NCBI GenBank assembly: GCA_020002265.1
Contig: CP048228.1
Span: forward strand, 124,001 to 188,000
Length of the DNA stretch: 64,000 nt
Reading direction: 5' to 3'
Source: Anaplasmataceae bacterium AB001_6
GTDB taxonomy: Bacteria; Pseudomonadota; Alphaproteobacteria; Rickettsiales; Anaplasmataceae
The position numbers were made by a program, and so were the translations under genes. Below the pieces are notes generated by a model that was given only the letters and a program-made list of their open reading frames with translations, did no database searches and was not told the origin of the DNA. Shown one piece after another: positions 9,127 to 17,479 of the stretch (its first letter is position 1; the number at the start of each line of letters is the position of its first letter).

Positions 9127-9742
9127 TATACAAAAAAGTTATAAGATAGAAGATTATATAATCTCCAAGAGCAATCGTCTGTCTCATCAGAGGTTGATAT
9201 CATCTCCTTGGGATTCACATTGTGCGATACTTTTTGGTGTCAAAGGAAGCGGTAAGAGTCACTTAGCAAATTTATGGAAAGAAAAAGAACAAGCACAATT
9301 CATATCTAACGCAGAATACGATAGATTAATGACTTATTCTTGTGTTATTGAAGACTTTGATAAAGATATAAATGAAATTAATCTGTTTCATTGTTTTAAC
9401 ATCGCAAAAGAGTATGGCAATAAGCTTTTACTTACTAGTTCTGTGCATGTTAATCAGTTGAAATTGTTTTTACCTGATCTTAAAACCAGGTTTTTTATTG
9501 CAATGCATGTGGAACTTTTTCCACCGGATGATGATTTGTTAAAGGTGATGTTGTTTAAAGCTTTTCATGAGCGCAATATACGTGTTGACACAGATATCAT
9601 AAAATATGTATTGGATAGAATAGATAGAACAGCAGAGGCTGTCTTTCGTTTGGTTGATATAGTATGTGACATATCTGATAGAACAGGTCATAAAGTTAAT
9701 ATGCGCTTGATACGTTCAATAATAAATGATTATGTCGTTTAG
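9095..9742 (+). CDS. hda: DnaA-like regulatory ATPase Hda
   Basis: A DnaA-family AAA+ protein that in E. coli works with the sliding clamp to turn DnaA-ATP into inactive DnaA-ADP. Residues about 40-52 hold Walker A (GVKGSGKSH) and CVIEDFDKD is Walker B; PDLKTRF matches sensor/box VII. At 215 residues it lacks the DNA-binding domain IV of DnaA, as expected for Hda. I start it at the ATG at 9095 (MIKQLSL), which gives the usual N-terminal clamp-binding-like QLSL motif; a longer frame from 9047 is possible. It overlaps the permease upstream by 32 nt and the carboxypeptidase downstream by 17 nt, which suggests translational coupling. Confidence 0.85.
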   Translation: MIKQLSLIENDIQKSYKIEDYIISKSNRLSHQRLISSPWDSHCAILFGVKGSGKSHLANLWKEKEQAQFISNAEYDRLMTYSCVIEDFDKDINEINLFHCFNIAKEYGNKLLLTSSVHVNQLKLFLPDLKTRFFIAMHVELFPPDDDLLKVMLFKAFHERNIRVDTDIIKYVLDRIDRTAEAVFRLVDIVCDISDRTGHKVNMRLIRSIINDYVV

Positions 9743-10553
9743 GATCCTGAAGAATCTGCAGCTTTTTATTTTCTTACTTTTTTGTATCTTTCTTTTTTCA
9801 ATGGGAGCATTGAAGGCTGAAACCAATTTTTTTATGCAAGATTATGCTGGAGTAATAATAGAAACAAAAACTGGTGTTGTTAAATATAATCATTTTGCAG
9901 ATAAAAAAATATATCCTGCTTCTCTTGTTAAGTTATTAACTACGTATATTATTTTTGACAAGATTAGGAAAAGTGAATTATCTTGGGATTCACAATTTAT
10001 TGCTTCAGAAAAAGCTGTAGCACAAGTCCCATCAAAAATTGGGCTCGAAATAGGTGAAAAGGTCAGTGTATATGATGCAATTTTATTATTACTGGTTAAA
10101 TCAGCAAACGATGTTGCATACATGGTAGCAGAGAATATAGCAGGTAGTGAGGAAGATTTTGCAGAACTAATGAATCAATATGCAGATCGCATTGGGATGA
10201 AGAATAGCCATTTTATTAATTCTTCTGGGTTACATGACGATAGGCAATATTCAACAGTTACCGATATTGCAAGATTAACCGTTTCTTTACGTGATAAATT
10301 TAGTAATTATTATGCACTATTGCAATCTAGGGATTGTTATTTTAAAGGTAATTTTGTTAAAGGGCACAATAATATATTACGTAACTTCCAATATGCTACT
10401 GGATCTAAAACCGGTTTTACTTATCGTTCTGGTTTTAATGTTGCTGTTATTGCAGAAAAATATGGAGCAGAGCTTGTCTTGGTCATAGTTGGCAATGAAA
10501 GCTCTAAAATTAGAGATCAAAGAGCGTCATTTTTATTGGAGAAGTACTTATAA
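9726..10553 (+). CDS. D-alanyl-D-alanine carboxypeptidase (S11 penicillin-binding protein)
   Basis: Trims the terminal D-Ala from peptidoglycan stem peptides in the periplasm. The 275-residue protein starts with a hydrophobic signal sequence (about 12-30, ending ...GALKAE). It then has all three serine-hydrolase motifs: SLVK (S-x-x-K) after IYPA, SAND (S-x-N), and KTGFTYRSG (K-T-G). It stops soon after the catalytic domain, so it lacks the C-terminal domain and membrane anchor of PBP5. The stop codon is the first three bases of a tandem repeat. Together with the GH3 enzyme at 11.3 kb and the lytic transglycosylase at 58.7 kb it argues for peptidoglycan turnover. Confidence 0.88.
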   Translation: MIMSFRILKNLQLFIFLLFCIFLFSMGALKAETNFFMQDYAGVIIETKTGVVKYNHFADKKIYPASLVKLLTTYIIFDKIRKSELSWDSQFIASEKAVAQVPSKIGLEIGEKVSVYDAILLLLVKSANDVAYMVAENIAGSEEDFAELMNQYADRIGMKNSHFINSSGLHDDRQYSTVTDIARLTVSLRDKFSNYYALLQSRDCYFKGNFVKGHNNILRNFQYATGSKTGFTYRSGFNVAVIAEKYGAELVLVIVGNESSKIRDQRASFLLEKYL

Positions 10554-10709
10554 TTTCTTACTATATGAGATAATATAAGACGATTGTTGCTGTGAATTTA
10601 CAACTTCTACGATTAATGTATTTGTTTTTTATAATTTCTTACTATATGAGATAATATAAAACAATTGTTTCTGTGAATTCATAATTTTTACAGTTAGTGT
10701 GTTCATCTT
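10551..10709 (+). repeat. Imperfect tandem duplication, two copies of about 80 bp
   Basis: Copy 1 (10551-10631) and copy 2 (10632-10709) share their first 28 bases exactly (TAATTTCTTACTATATGAGA and the next eight) and stay roughly 80% alike afterwards. The first TAA is the stop codon of the carboxypeptidase gene, so the duplication begins at that stop. Each copy contains a TATAAT-like GATAATATAA. The repeat fills the spacer before the cytochrome c gene and may have doubled its promoter region. Confidence 0.75.
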
Positions 10710-10727
10710 TTTGCGTGTTTTTGTGGA

Positions 10728-11276
10728 ATGAAAGACCTTGAGAAAAATAAGATTATTGCTTCTATAGTTCTGACCTTTTTAATAGTTTCTGTTTCTGTTA
10801 ATTTAATCGATTTGCTTTATAAACCTATTAAAGTTGTCGATAGCATGTTTCAAAACGATGGAGATATTTCTGTACCAGAAGGGACAAGCGGAGCTGTTAC
10901 GCAAGAGCAAAAATTGGATATTGTTACTTTGCTTACCAATGCCAGTGCCGAAGCCGGAAAAAAGGTGTTTGCGAAATGTGTTAGTTGTCATAACATTGCT
11001 AAAGGATCTCCTAATAAAGTTGGGCCAAGCCTTTGGAACGTCGTTGGAAACGATAAGGCAACTGTATCAAGCTTTCCGTATTCTAAAGCAATGCTTGCAA
11101 AAGGTGGTGTTTGGGATTATGATGCACTGTTTGTTTATCTAAATAAACCACAAGCTTACGTTAAGGGTACAAGAATGGCATTTGTTGGAATAAAAAATTA
11201 TGAGCAAATTGCCGACTTAATACTTTATATGAGAGATTATTCTGACAAGCCTTATCCTTTGCCGGATGCTCAATAA
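10728..11276 (+). CDS. Membrane-anchored class I cytochrome c (CycM-like)
   Basis: Carries electrons in the periplasm, probably from the bc1 complex to a cytochrome oxidase. The 182 residues start with an uncleaved transmembrane anchor (about 9-30), then a linker with a TSGAVTQEQ stretch, then a cytochrome c domain: the haem-binding CVSCH, GPSLWNVVG, and a distal Met ligand probably in GTRMAF. This arrangement matches alphaproteobacterial CycM/c552 and resembles mitochondrial cytochrome c. Haem attachment agrees with the ccmE gene at 27.2 kb. It is preceded by the 80-bp tandem repeat. Confidence 0.9.
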   Translation: MKDLEKNKIIASIVLTFLIVSVSVNLIDLLYKPIKVVDSMFQNDGDISVPEGTSGAVTQEQKLDIVTLLTNASAEAGKKVFAKCVSCHNIAKGSPNKVGPSLWNVVGNDKATVSSFPYSKAMLAKGGVWDYDALFVYLNKPQAYVKGTRMAFVGIKNYEQIADLILYMRDYSDKPYPLPDAQ

Positions 11277-11333
11277 TAATAGATACAGGGTTATATAAAG
11301 TTATTCTATACTTTCTATTTTGCAATTTTGATT

Positions 11334-12440
11334 ATGTTGCCAGTTATTATCTCAACCTCAGACTATTTTCTGACAGATCAAGAAGAGGCTTTATTGAAAG
11401 AAAATAAAGTATATGGATTCATTTTAATGGGAAGAAATATCAGAAATGCTGAGCAGCTTAAGCGTTATATTCAGTCCATCAAAGATCTATACGCTGATTT
11501 TAATCACAAGCCTCTTTTCTTTATTGACCTTGAATGTGGGGGATTGGATGTTGAGCGAGCCGCTCGCCTTGCATCCACATTGCCTGATTCATTGCTTAGT
11601 AAAAAACAAGTAGAGGATATTTGTAAAGCTTCTTATCGGGGAGTTAATAGATTATTCTCTATTGATCTAAATAGAGTTGTTGATTCTGTCAAAGCAGGAG
11701 AATTAATCTCAAAAGATTCCTTGATTGATGTATTAAATACTCAAGTTCAGTATTCATTCAAGACTGCTGCCGATATTGGTAATATCTTTGATAGAGGAGA
11801 AAATGCTGCTGTAAGGACAGAATTTTATAAAATGGCTAATGCTCTAAAAAGCCTCGGAATAGATGTAGCACTTGCTCCCTGTGTTGATTTAAGGCATGGT
11901 GGCGTTGATAACATGTTAGTGCAGAATGAAAGACTGTTCTCTGATAATCCAGAAGCTGTTGTGAAAATTGCTAACATTGCTACAGAAGTTTTTGCTGATG
12001 AAGGTATTTTAACAGTTGCAAAGCATATCCCAGGACATGGCGTGGTTGAGACTGATAGTCACTATAAATTGCCAATTCATGATGTTCATCTTGGACAAGA
12101 TGAACAAATATTTAAACAAGTGCAAAATTGTAAATATGCTCTTATACCCCATATAGTTTATAAGAATATATCAGAAATTGTTGCAACTTTGTCGCCTGAA
12201 GTTGTTGCATATTTACGTAATAATGTTATGGATGTTAAGTACATAACAGATGCAATTGAAATGAATGCTTTAAAAGAGTACCATCAGGCATCTGATAATA
12301 ATAATTATGATACTCATTACTTGTACGATGTAACAAAAGCAGCGTTAGAAGCTGGAATTGATTATGTGCTATATGCAGGTGGCCAATTATCTGATAATGT
12401 TGCTGTGTGCAGTGCTGCAATGAATTTAGTTTCTATATAG
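11334..12440 (+). CDS. Glycoside hydrolase family 3 protein, NagZ-like beta-N-acetylhexosaminidase
   Basis: NagZ removes N-acetylglucosamine from anhydro-muropeptides during wall recycling. The 369 residues show GFILMGRN, a KHIPGHG...DSHYKLP block (the His/Asp loop and GH3 signature) and TDAIEMNA where NagZ has its nucleophile Asp in S-D-D-L-S-M. The usual DQEGGRVQR loop is replaced by DLECGGLDVERAA, so the substrate site differs. ATG at 11334 is preferred over a TTG two codons upstream. The NDUFS4 homologue follows after 8 nt. In alphaproteobacteria nagZ often lies among division and segregation genes; here its neighbours are respiratory. The family is clear, the exact substrate less so. Confidence 0.8.
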   Translation: MLPVIISTSDYFLTDQEEALLKENKVYGFILMGRNIRNAEQLKRYIQSIKDLYADFNHKPLFFIDLECGGLDVERAARLASTLPDSLLSKKQVEDICKASYRGVNRLFSIDLNRVVDSVKAGELISKDSLIDVLNTQVQYSFKTAADIGNIFDRGENAAVRTEFYKMANALKSLGIDVALAPCVDLRHGGVDNMLVQNERLFSDNPEAVVKIANIATEVFADEGILTVAKHIPGHGVVETDSHYKLPIHDVHLGQDEQIFKQVQNCKYALIPHIVYKNISEIVATLSPEVVAYLRNNVMDVKYITDAIEMNALKEYHQASDNNNYDTHYLYDVTKAALEAGIDYVLYAGGQLSDNVAVCSAAMNLVSI

Positions 12441-12448
12441 TGGTTTTT

Positions 12449-12763
12449 ATGTCTGGTAATTTGAAGATATATAAAGATAAGAATTCTGTTACGCAGTCAG
12501 GTTATAACAAGTCTAGTCGTTGGATTGTTAGTTCTGCTGATTTTAATGAAAGAGAGCCTGAGTCTTATAATGTGAATGGTTTGTTTTTTAGTACTGATAC
12601 TAACGCACAAATGCGGCTCTATTTTGACTCTAAAGAGGAAGCGATAAAGTTTGTTAAATCTACGGGAAAGGAATTTTCGGTTGTAGAAGATCTTGGTAAT
12701 GAAACTTTACAGGCAAAAAATTATGCAGCTAATTTTGTAGCTACTTCTAAAAGTAGTCGTTGA
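12449..12763 (+). CDS. NDUFS4-like complex I accessory subunit
   Basis: A 104-residue soluble protein of the ETC complex I conserved-region (NDUFS4, 18 kDa) family. Seen: KNSVTQSGYNKSSRWIVSS, then MRLYFDSKEEAIKFVKSTGKEFSV, the block in which the family has L-x-F-x-S-K-E-E-A-I and a Gly-x-x-Y/F turn. In mitochondria this subunit sits on the peripheral arm of NADH:ubiquinone oxidoreductase; homologues occur in alphaproteobacteria. I start at the ATG at 12449 (MSGNLKI), 8 nt after the GH3 gene, because a frame from 12407 would add an odd hydrophobic leader inside that gene. Confidence 0.8.
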   Translation: MSGNLKIYKDKNSVTQSGYNKSSRWIVSSADFNEREPESYNVNGLFFSTDTNAQMRLYFDSKEEAIKFVKSTGKEFSVVEDLGNETLQAKNYAANFVATSKSSR

Positions 12764-12801
12764 ATTTATCATAGTCTACATTGTTATAGCCTTAAGTAAA
12801 T

Positions 12802-12821
12802 GTTAATTTTTTCGAATTAAC
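12802..12821 (+). other. Hairpin between NDUFS4 homologue and large repeat protein
   Basis: GTTAATT, a six-base loop TTTTCG and AATTAAC form a perfect 7-bp stem. It is A/T-rich and not followed by a clean T-run, so it is a weak terminator candidate at best. It lies 31 nt before the ATG at 12853. Confidence 0.25.
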
Positions 12822-12852
12822 CTACCATTGGTCTGGTTTTTTGGTCTAATAG

Positions 12853-15303
12853 ATGTCAAAGTCTGAATTTAGCGGGAAAATTGTTAAGATTTTTATAATT
12901 CTTGTCTGTTTGCTATTGTTGTTTCTCTCAGGACTATTTTTCTATCTAGAGTCTGCTTTTAAAGGATTTCTTTCATCTTACAATAATGTAATCTATGCTG
13001 GAGACAATAATAATCAATTGGATCTTAAATTAGATTTTACAGATCAAAATACAAAAGCAGCATCTTTTTTTAAAGATAATCGCACTTTTTTGTTCTTTAA
13101 TTGTAATGTTCCTGAAGCTAAACATGGAGGGATAGAAGATATTATAACAAAATTCGGGATACAAGATGTTGTAGTAGAAAGCATTAAAAGTGGCTTTTTA
13201 GTTTCGTTTGAGGGCACGCAGGAATTTGGATTATCTTGGAAAGCAAATAAATGGCATATTATTAGAGAAGAGGCAGCTCTTAATTCTATGGATGCAATAC
13301 CTCATGATGATGGTTATACTGTATATTTTGGGAATTTAGACCATCCTACTGCATACAAAATAGAAGATTCAGAACAGATTGGGTCAACTTATGTTGTTCC
13401 TGTGAAGTCGTCAAGTAGAGCTTTTTCTGTATCAAGTGAATATAAATACATTTTTGCTGATGTTTTGCCTTCTTCGTTAGGGATCACAATAACCAGTAAG
13501 GTTGATAATTTACACATTAATTCCGGTAATAGTAATATATCATTTACTCTTTCAAAGGAAATTAATGAACACATATATGGGGGAAATAAATATGCTGATA
13601 ACAATAGTGTAATAAAAACCGCTCTATTTGATTTTGAATCTTGGAGGCAGAATGATACCAGTGGTTTCTATGAGAAGGAGAGTGATCTATTAGAGAGAAT
13701 TATTATCCTTGATGGTTACAGTAAATATAAAGCCAGTACAGATTTATTCAAATTTTATGTTGCACATGGGTTGTTTAGACAGGCAAATAATTATGGGATA
13801 TACCTGAAGGCAAAATATCCTGATATGACTATGGCAGATTTGCATTTTAATGTTATATATTTCGCTAATTTATTCTTAGATAAGCAATATGATGAGGCTT
13901 CTGAAGGTTTTAAGGATATAGATCGTTCTCTTCTTTCTGAAGAGCAGAGAGAAGAAGTAAATTTATGGCAATCTTTTTCTGATATGTTGTCTAGTGATCC
14001 TAAAGGCAAAGAATATTTTGACTTCAATAGAGATTATACTCGAACTATTCTATCAAATTATACATTTGCAGAAAATTTCTTTATTCCGCTATTAGCAGTT
14101 ATTGCAGATTCTAGCAAACTCAATATACAGGTATTGAATTTACAGCAATTTTTGCGTTCCCAAAAAAATCTAACTCTTATACAGAGAAATAAAATATTAT
14201 GGGCTATTTCTAAGATCTTGCAAAATACAAATGAAATTAGTCAAGCTCAGGAGATATGGAGTTATCTTGCTAATTCTGATTATGATGGTGAGAACAGAGC
14301 AAATGGAATATTAATGCTAATGCAGAATGCTACCGTGCAGGACATAGATAGATATGTCAAAGAATTTGATCTATTTAGTGTGGAAAATATGCAATTTATG
14401 TGGCGTAATCAAGATAACCTAGAAGGTAATATATTAAACTTCTTATCACAGTATTTTTATGAAGAAAGAGATTATTATAAGTCGCTTAAATACGCAAATA
14501 ACATCATCAGCAAAATATTAGGATATTCTAATATAGTTGATGTGTTTAATCTTGTGGATCATATATTCCTTTCTTTATCAGAAGATACCTTTCTAAGTGA
14601 CATTACAAAGATAAAAATATTCCTAGCATTTAATGATATTATCCCAGTTAAATCATCTTCAATAAATATTATACGTTCTTTTATTGATAGTCTTCAAAAG
14701 TTGGATATGGATAATTATATAGTAGAATTGCAAGACGAACTTCTTAATATGAATGTTTCAGATTTTTTAAGAAGGCAGTCCATACTATATTTACAGCCTA
14801 CCTTTGAAAAACGCTCTGATTATGCAAAGCTATTGGATATTATTGCTCGATATCCTTTTTTAGATAGTGATATAGATTTTATCTATCTTAAAACCCGTAT
14901 TTATCTAAATTTGAAAGATTATGACAGAGCTTGGGAGATGATAAAAAACTATAATACTGATACAGCAATTGTTTTAAAAGCACGTGCATTATGGGAAAAT
15001 GAGATGTTTGATGAATATGTGGATTATTTAGAATCTTATTGGGAATTTCGTGAATATCCATATGAAGAATTAGATGAAGGACAGCAAAAAACCGTTTTGC
15101 GTTTAGCTTTCTTATATCTTAAAAAGGATAGCTTAAGTGAAATACAAAAATTGTACGAAGGTTTTTCACATTTGTTTAATATTAGAGATCTTAAGGATTC
15201 TTTTGATAAAATATATAAGTTATCTCAATCTTTTGGAAATACAGAAAGTTATGCTAATAGCCTTCGTGACCTTATCAAGACAGACTACAAGAACCTATTA
15301 TGA
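12853..15303 (+). CDS. Large membrane-anchored helical-repeat protein, unknown function
   Basis: An 816-residue protein with a single N-terminal transmembrane segment (about 13-32, IFIILVCLLLLFLSGLFFY), a beta-rich region (about 35-240) and a long helical part (about 260-810) of degenerate TPR-like units such as LFKFYVAHGLFRQANNYG, YLKTRIYLNLKDYDRAWEMI and LAFLYLKKDSLSEIQKLY. This is the layout of large alphaproteobacterial periplasmic scaffolding proteins. I do not recognise a named family. The 3' end overlaps pth on the other strand by 19 nt. No signal for cleavage is seen, so it is probably inner-membrane anchored with the repeats in the periplasm. Confidence 0.7.
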   Translation: MSKSEFSGKIVKIFIILVCLLLLFLSGLFFYLESAFKGFLSSYNNVIYAGDNNNQLDLKLDFTDQNTKAASFFKDNRTFLFFNCNVPEAKHGGIEDIITKFGIQDVVVESIKSGFLVSFEGTQEFGLSWKANKWHIIREEAALNSMDAIPHDDGYTVYFGNLDHPTAYKIEDSEQIGSTYVVPVKSSSRAFSVSSEYKYIFADVLPSSLGITITSKVDNLHINSGNSNISFTLSKEINEHIYGGNKYADNNSVIKTALFDFESWRQNDTSGFYEKESDLLERIIILDGYSKYKASTDLFKFYVAHGLFRQANNYGIYLKAKYPDMTMADLHFNVIYFANLFLDKQYDEASEGFKDIDRSLLSEEQREEVNLWQSFSDMLSSDPKGKEYFDFNRDYTRTILSNYTFAENFFIPLLAVIADSSKLNIQVLNLQQFLRSQKNLTLIQRNKILWAISKILQNTNEISQAQEIWSYLANSDYDGENRANGILMLMQNATVQDIDRYVKEFDLFSVENMQFMWRNQDNLEGNILNFLSQYFYEERDYYKSLKYANNIISKILGYSNIVDVFNLVDHIFLSLSEDTFLSDITKIKIFLAFNDIIPVKSSSINIIRSFIDSLQKLDMDNYIVELQDELLNMNVSDFLRRQSILYLQPTFEKRSDYAKLLDIIARYPFLDSDIDFIYLKTRIYLNLKDYDRAWEMIKNYNTDTAIVLKARALWENEMFDEYVDYLESYWEFREYPYEELDEGQQKTVLRLAFLYLKKDSLSEIQKLYEGFSHLFNIRDLKDSFDKIYKLSQSFGNTESYANSLRDLIKTDYKNLL

Positions 15304-15878
15304 TAATTTTGTGCGAATAGTTCTGGATGATCAATTAATTCAGAGAACATTGAGATAATATTATGTATCGTAGAATCTATGGTTTGCTGCTCTGATGACG
15401 TGAATTTTGCTAAAACATAATTGGCAGTATCTTGGTTTTTTTGGGGCTCTCCAACACCTATGCGTAACCTCCAGTAATTTTTTCCTATCATTTGATCTAT
15501 AGATTTTATTCCATTATGCCCACCACTACCGCCACCACATTTAACTTTTACTCTTCCCAGAGATAAGTCTATGTCATCATGTACAATCAGTATTTTGTGA
15601 TTTATTGTCTTATAGAATTTCTTTATTCCACTGACTACAGAACCAGAGTTATTCATAAAGCACAATGGTTTTGAGATAATTATATTGTTTCCATGATACT
15701 GAGATAATGCAAAGTCAGAATTAAATTTCTTTTTATACTGAGCAGCGCCATCTTCTAGAGTCAAGAGCAATGAATCAACAAACATAAAGCCAACATTATG
15801 TCTAGTTGCTTTATAGGAAATACCGGGATTACCTAAGCCAACTATAACAAAAAAATTATCATCACCAAAAGAATTCAT
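15285..15878 (-). CDS. pth: Peptidyl-tRNA hydrolase
   Basis: Frees tRNA from prematurely released peptidyl-tRNA. The 197 residues carry the Pth fold landmarks: VGLGNPGISYKATRHNVGF with the catalytic His (the TRHNVGF His), KPLCFMNNSG, LIVHDDIDLSLGRVKVK with the active-site Asp, and GGSGGHNGIKSI with the second conserved His/Asn. Length fits the family. rplY lies 51 nt upstream on the same strand, the rplY-pth pair being common in proteobacteria. The 3' end overlaps the converging large repeat-protein gene by 19 nt. Confidence 0.95.
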   Translation of the reverse strand: MNSFGDDNFFVIVGLGNPGISYKATRHNVGFMFVDSLLLTLEDGAAQYKKKFNSDFALSQYHGNNIIISKPLCFMNNSGSVVSGIKKFYKTINHKILIVHDDIDLSLGRVKVKCGGGSGGHNGIKSIDQMIGKNYWRLRIGVGEPQKNQDTANYVLAKFTSSEQQTIDSTIHNIISMFSELIDHPELFAQNYHNRFL

Positions 15879-15929
15879 TGCTTCAACTATCAGGTTTAAA
15901 ACAAATTACATGGAAATAAATATGCTACC

Positions 15930-16553
15930 TTACGCTTCAGAAGATTTATTTCCCTGTTCTTGAGCAGCACGTTTTTGGCGTCCAACAATGGTTAATATTA
16001 CTATGTCTTTTGCTTTCCCAATGAATTTTACGTTATTGATATCTTCCACGTCAGATAATCTAACAGAAGAACCTACATTAACATCTTTTATATCGATCTC
16101 TATATATCTGGGTACATCAGCAGGCCTTGCTAATACTTTGATTCTACGTTTTACTATATTTAAGTTTCCTCCCATCTTTATTCCAACACACCTATCGTAG
16201 TTCAATAATTTAACAGTAACATCAATTTCTATTGGTCTTTCCATATCTGCGATACTAAGGAAATCCATGTGAATTATACGATCAGTAACAGGGTGTCTTG
16301 CAGCGCTTTTGATGAAGGCTTTTATCTCCTCTTTTTCGTTATCTTGGTTCTTTAAAGTGATTAGATATCCTATTAGGCTTTTGAATTTTTTTTCCAGTTC
16401 TTTTTTACACACTTGTATATGAACATTTTTTTGATTATATCCATAGGTTACACCGGGTATCAAACCTTCTGCACGGAGCTTTTTAGCTAAGCTTTTTCGT
16501 CCTATTTCGGGACGCACTTTATAATTTAATTCTAACATCTTCTCATTCCTCAT
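15930..16553 (-). CDS. rplY: 50S ribosomal protein L25/general stress protein Ctc
   Basis: Binds 5S rRNA in the large subunit. The 207-residue length marks the longer Ctc type: an L25 domain (about 6-95: RKSLAKKLRAEGLIPGVTYG, then ARHPVTDRIIHMDFLSI) and a C-terminal beta domain (about 100-190, with PIEIDVTVKL, VLARPADVPRYIEIDI, IVILTIVG). The C-terminal tail is short and Gln/Ala-rich. Two in-frame starts are possible, ATG at 16553 and ATG at 16538 (MLELNYK); the latter begins closer to the conserved domain. Likely one transcript with pth. Confidence 0.93.
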   Translation of the reverse strand: MRNEKMLELNYKVRPEIGRKSLAKKLRAEGLIPGVTYGYNQKNVHIQVCKKELEKKFKSLIGYLITLKNQDNEKEEIKAFIKSAARHPVTDRIIHMDFLSIADMERPIEIDVTVKLLNYDRCVGIKMGGNLNIVKRRIKVLARPADVPRYIEIDIKDVNVGSSVRLSDVEDINNVKFIGKAKDIVILTIVGRQKRAAQEQGNKSSEA

Positions 16554-17115
16554 ATATCATTGAAGCATCATTATTTGTGTTATGTATCAATCATAATCCA
16601 TATAAGATCATTGGGCAGATTTTTTTGATTAACTTTTTATCTACTATGCAATCCAAAACACATCATAATTACAAGGGAAATTCTATCATTTGTTTTATTT
16701 ATGTGCAAATCTGCTTTAATTTTTAATAATCTGAATACCTTATAGCTATCCTTTGCAACACTTCTATATATAATTGCTTGATCAAATTTATATCGGTAAA
16801 TACCAAGTGAATTAATGTTAATAGTGAAATGGTTGTTCACTTTAGTAATCTTTTATTTGAGTGATAATGTACACTTCGCAAACCAGGTATAATTTAGTAT
16901 ATTATCAATTTTATTTTAAATAACTGTTTTGACATATTATGATATTTGCATCAGATACAATATATTGATATAAAAACAGCCTAATCAATATATAAATGAA
17001 GTATTGTCTCTCCAAAAATTTTTGCAAGAAAGAAATATAAGTGTTGGTTGCAAATCTAAAAAAACAATAAAATGATCTCTATAAATGTACTATCGCAAAA
17101 AAATTACATTATCAG
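16554..17115. other. 562-bp region without a supported gene
   Basis: Upstream region of rplY-pth (both minus). The only open frame of note is a 67-codon GTG-started frame at 16637-16840 (minus) with no recognisable motif. A TTGACA on the plus strand at 16929 has no well-spaced -10 and no plus-strand gene after it. No tRNA cloverleaf or strong terminator seen. It must hold the rplY promoter, which I cannot place. Confidence 0.5.
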
Positions 17116-17388
17116 TTAATATATTTTATTTATCTTGGTTATTCTATAAGATCTAATTTTACGATTCCCATCGTGAAAAATACCCCTGAATTCTACTTCA
17201 ACATCAAGAGAATTACCTTTATGGATGTTTGTAAAATTTCCTACAACATGGATCGTTTTATACCTTCGATCAAAACACAGAGCAGAGTTGTTATCGATAA
17301 TTTCATAAATGCTCAAATATTTTTGTTCAGCAAAAATTTTTGTGAATGAACAAAATAAAAAAGCTGCAAGAAATAAATACTTGAACAT
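17116..17388 (-). CDS. Small secreted protein, unknown function
   Basis: A 90-residue protein with a clear signal peptide (MFKYLFLAAFLFCSFTKIFA, cut before EQKY). The mature 70 residues are beta-rich and basic at the end (RYKTIHVVGNFTNIHKG, VEVEFRGIFHDGNRKIRSYRITKI). The alternating strands resemble a small OB-like barrel, but I do not recognise a family. It lies 91 nt before the ABC permease gene stops, on the same strand, so it is downstream of that permease and could be cotranscribed with it. Confidence 0.6.
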   Translation of the reverse strand: MFKYLFLAAFLFCSFTKIFAEQKYLSIYEIIDNNSALCFDRRYKTIHVVGNFTNIHKGNSLDVEVEFRGIFHDGNRKIRSYRITKINKIY

Positions 17389-17479
17389 CGTATCTTTCTA
17401 TAGGTGAAAAATTAGTTTATTTGTAAAATGCCAAAAAACCCTTTATAGGTTATACCTATAAGGATGTAATCTCATTTAA

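Noticed and set aside
10551-10709. Insertion-sequence remnant
   Set aside because: Only 80 bp, no terminal inverted repeats, no transposase nearby; no mobile element was seen anywhere in the window.
16637-16840. 67-codon frame on the minus strand upstream of rplY
   Set aside because: GTG start, no motif, no neighbours with matching context; left as noncoding.
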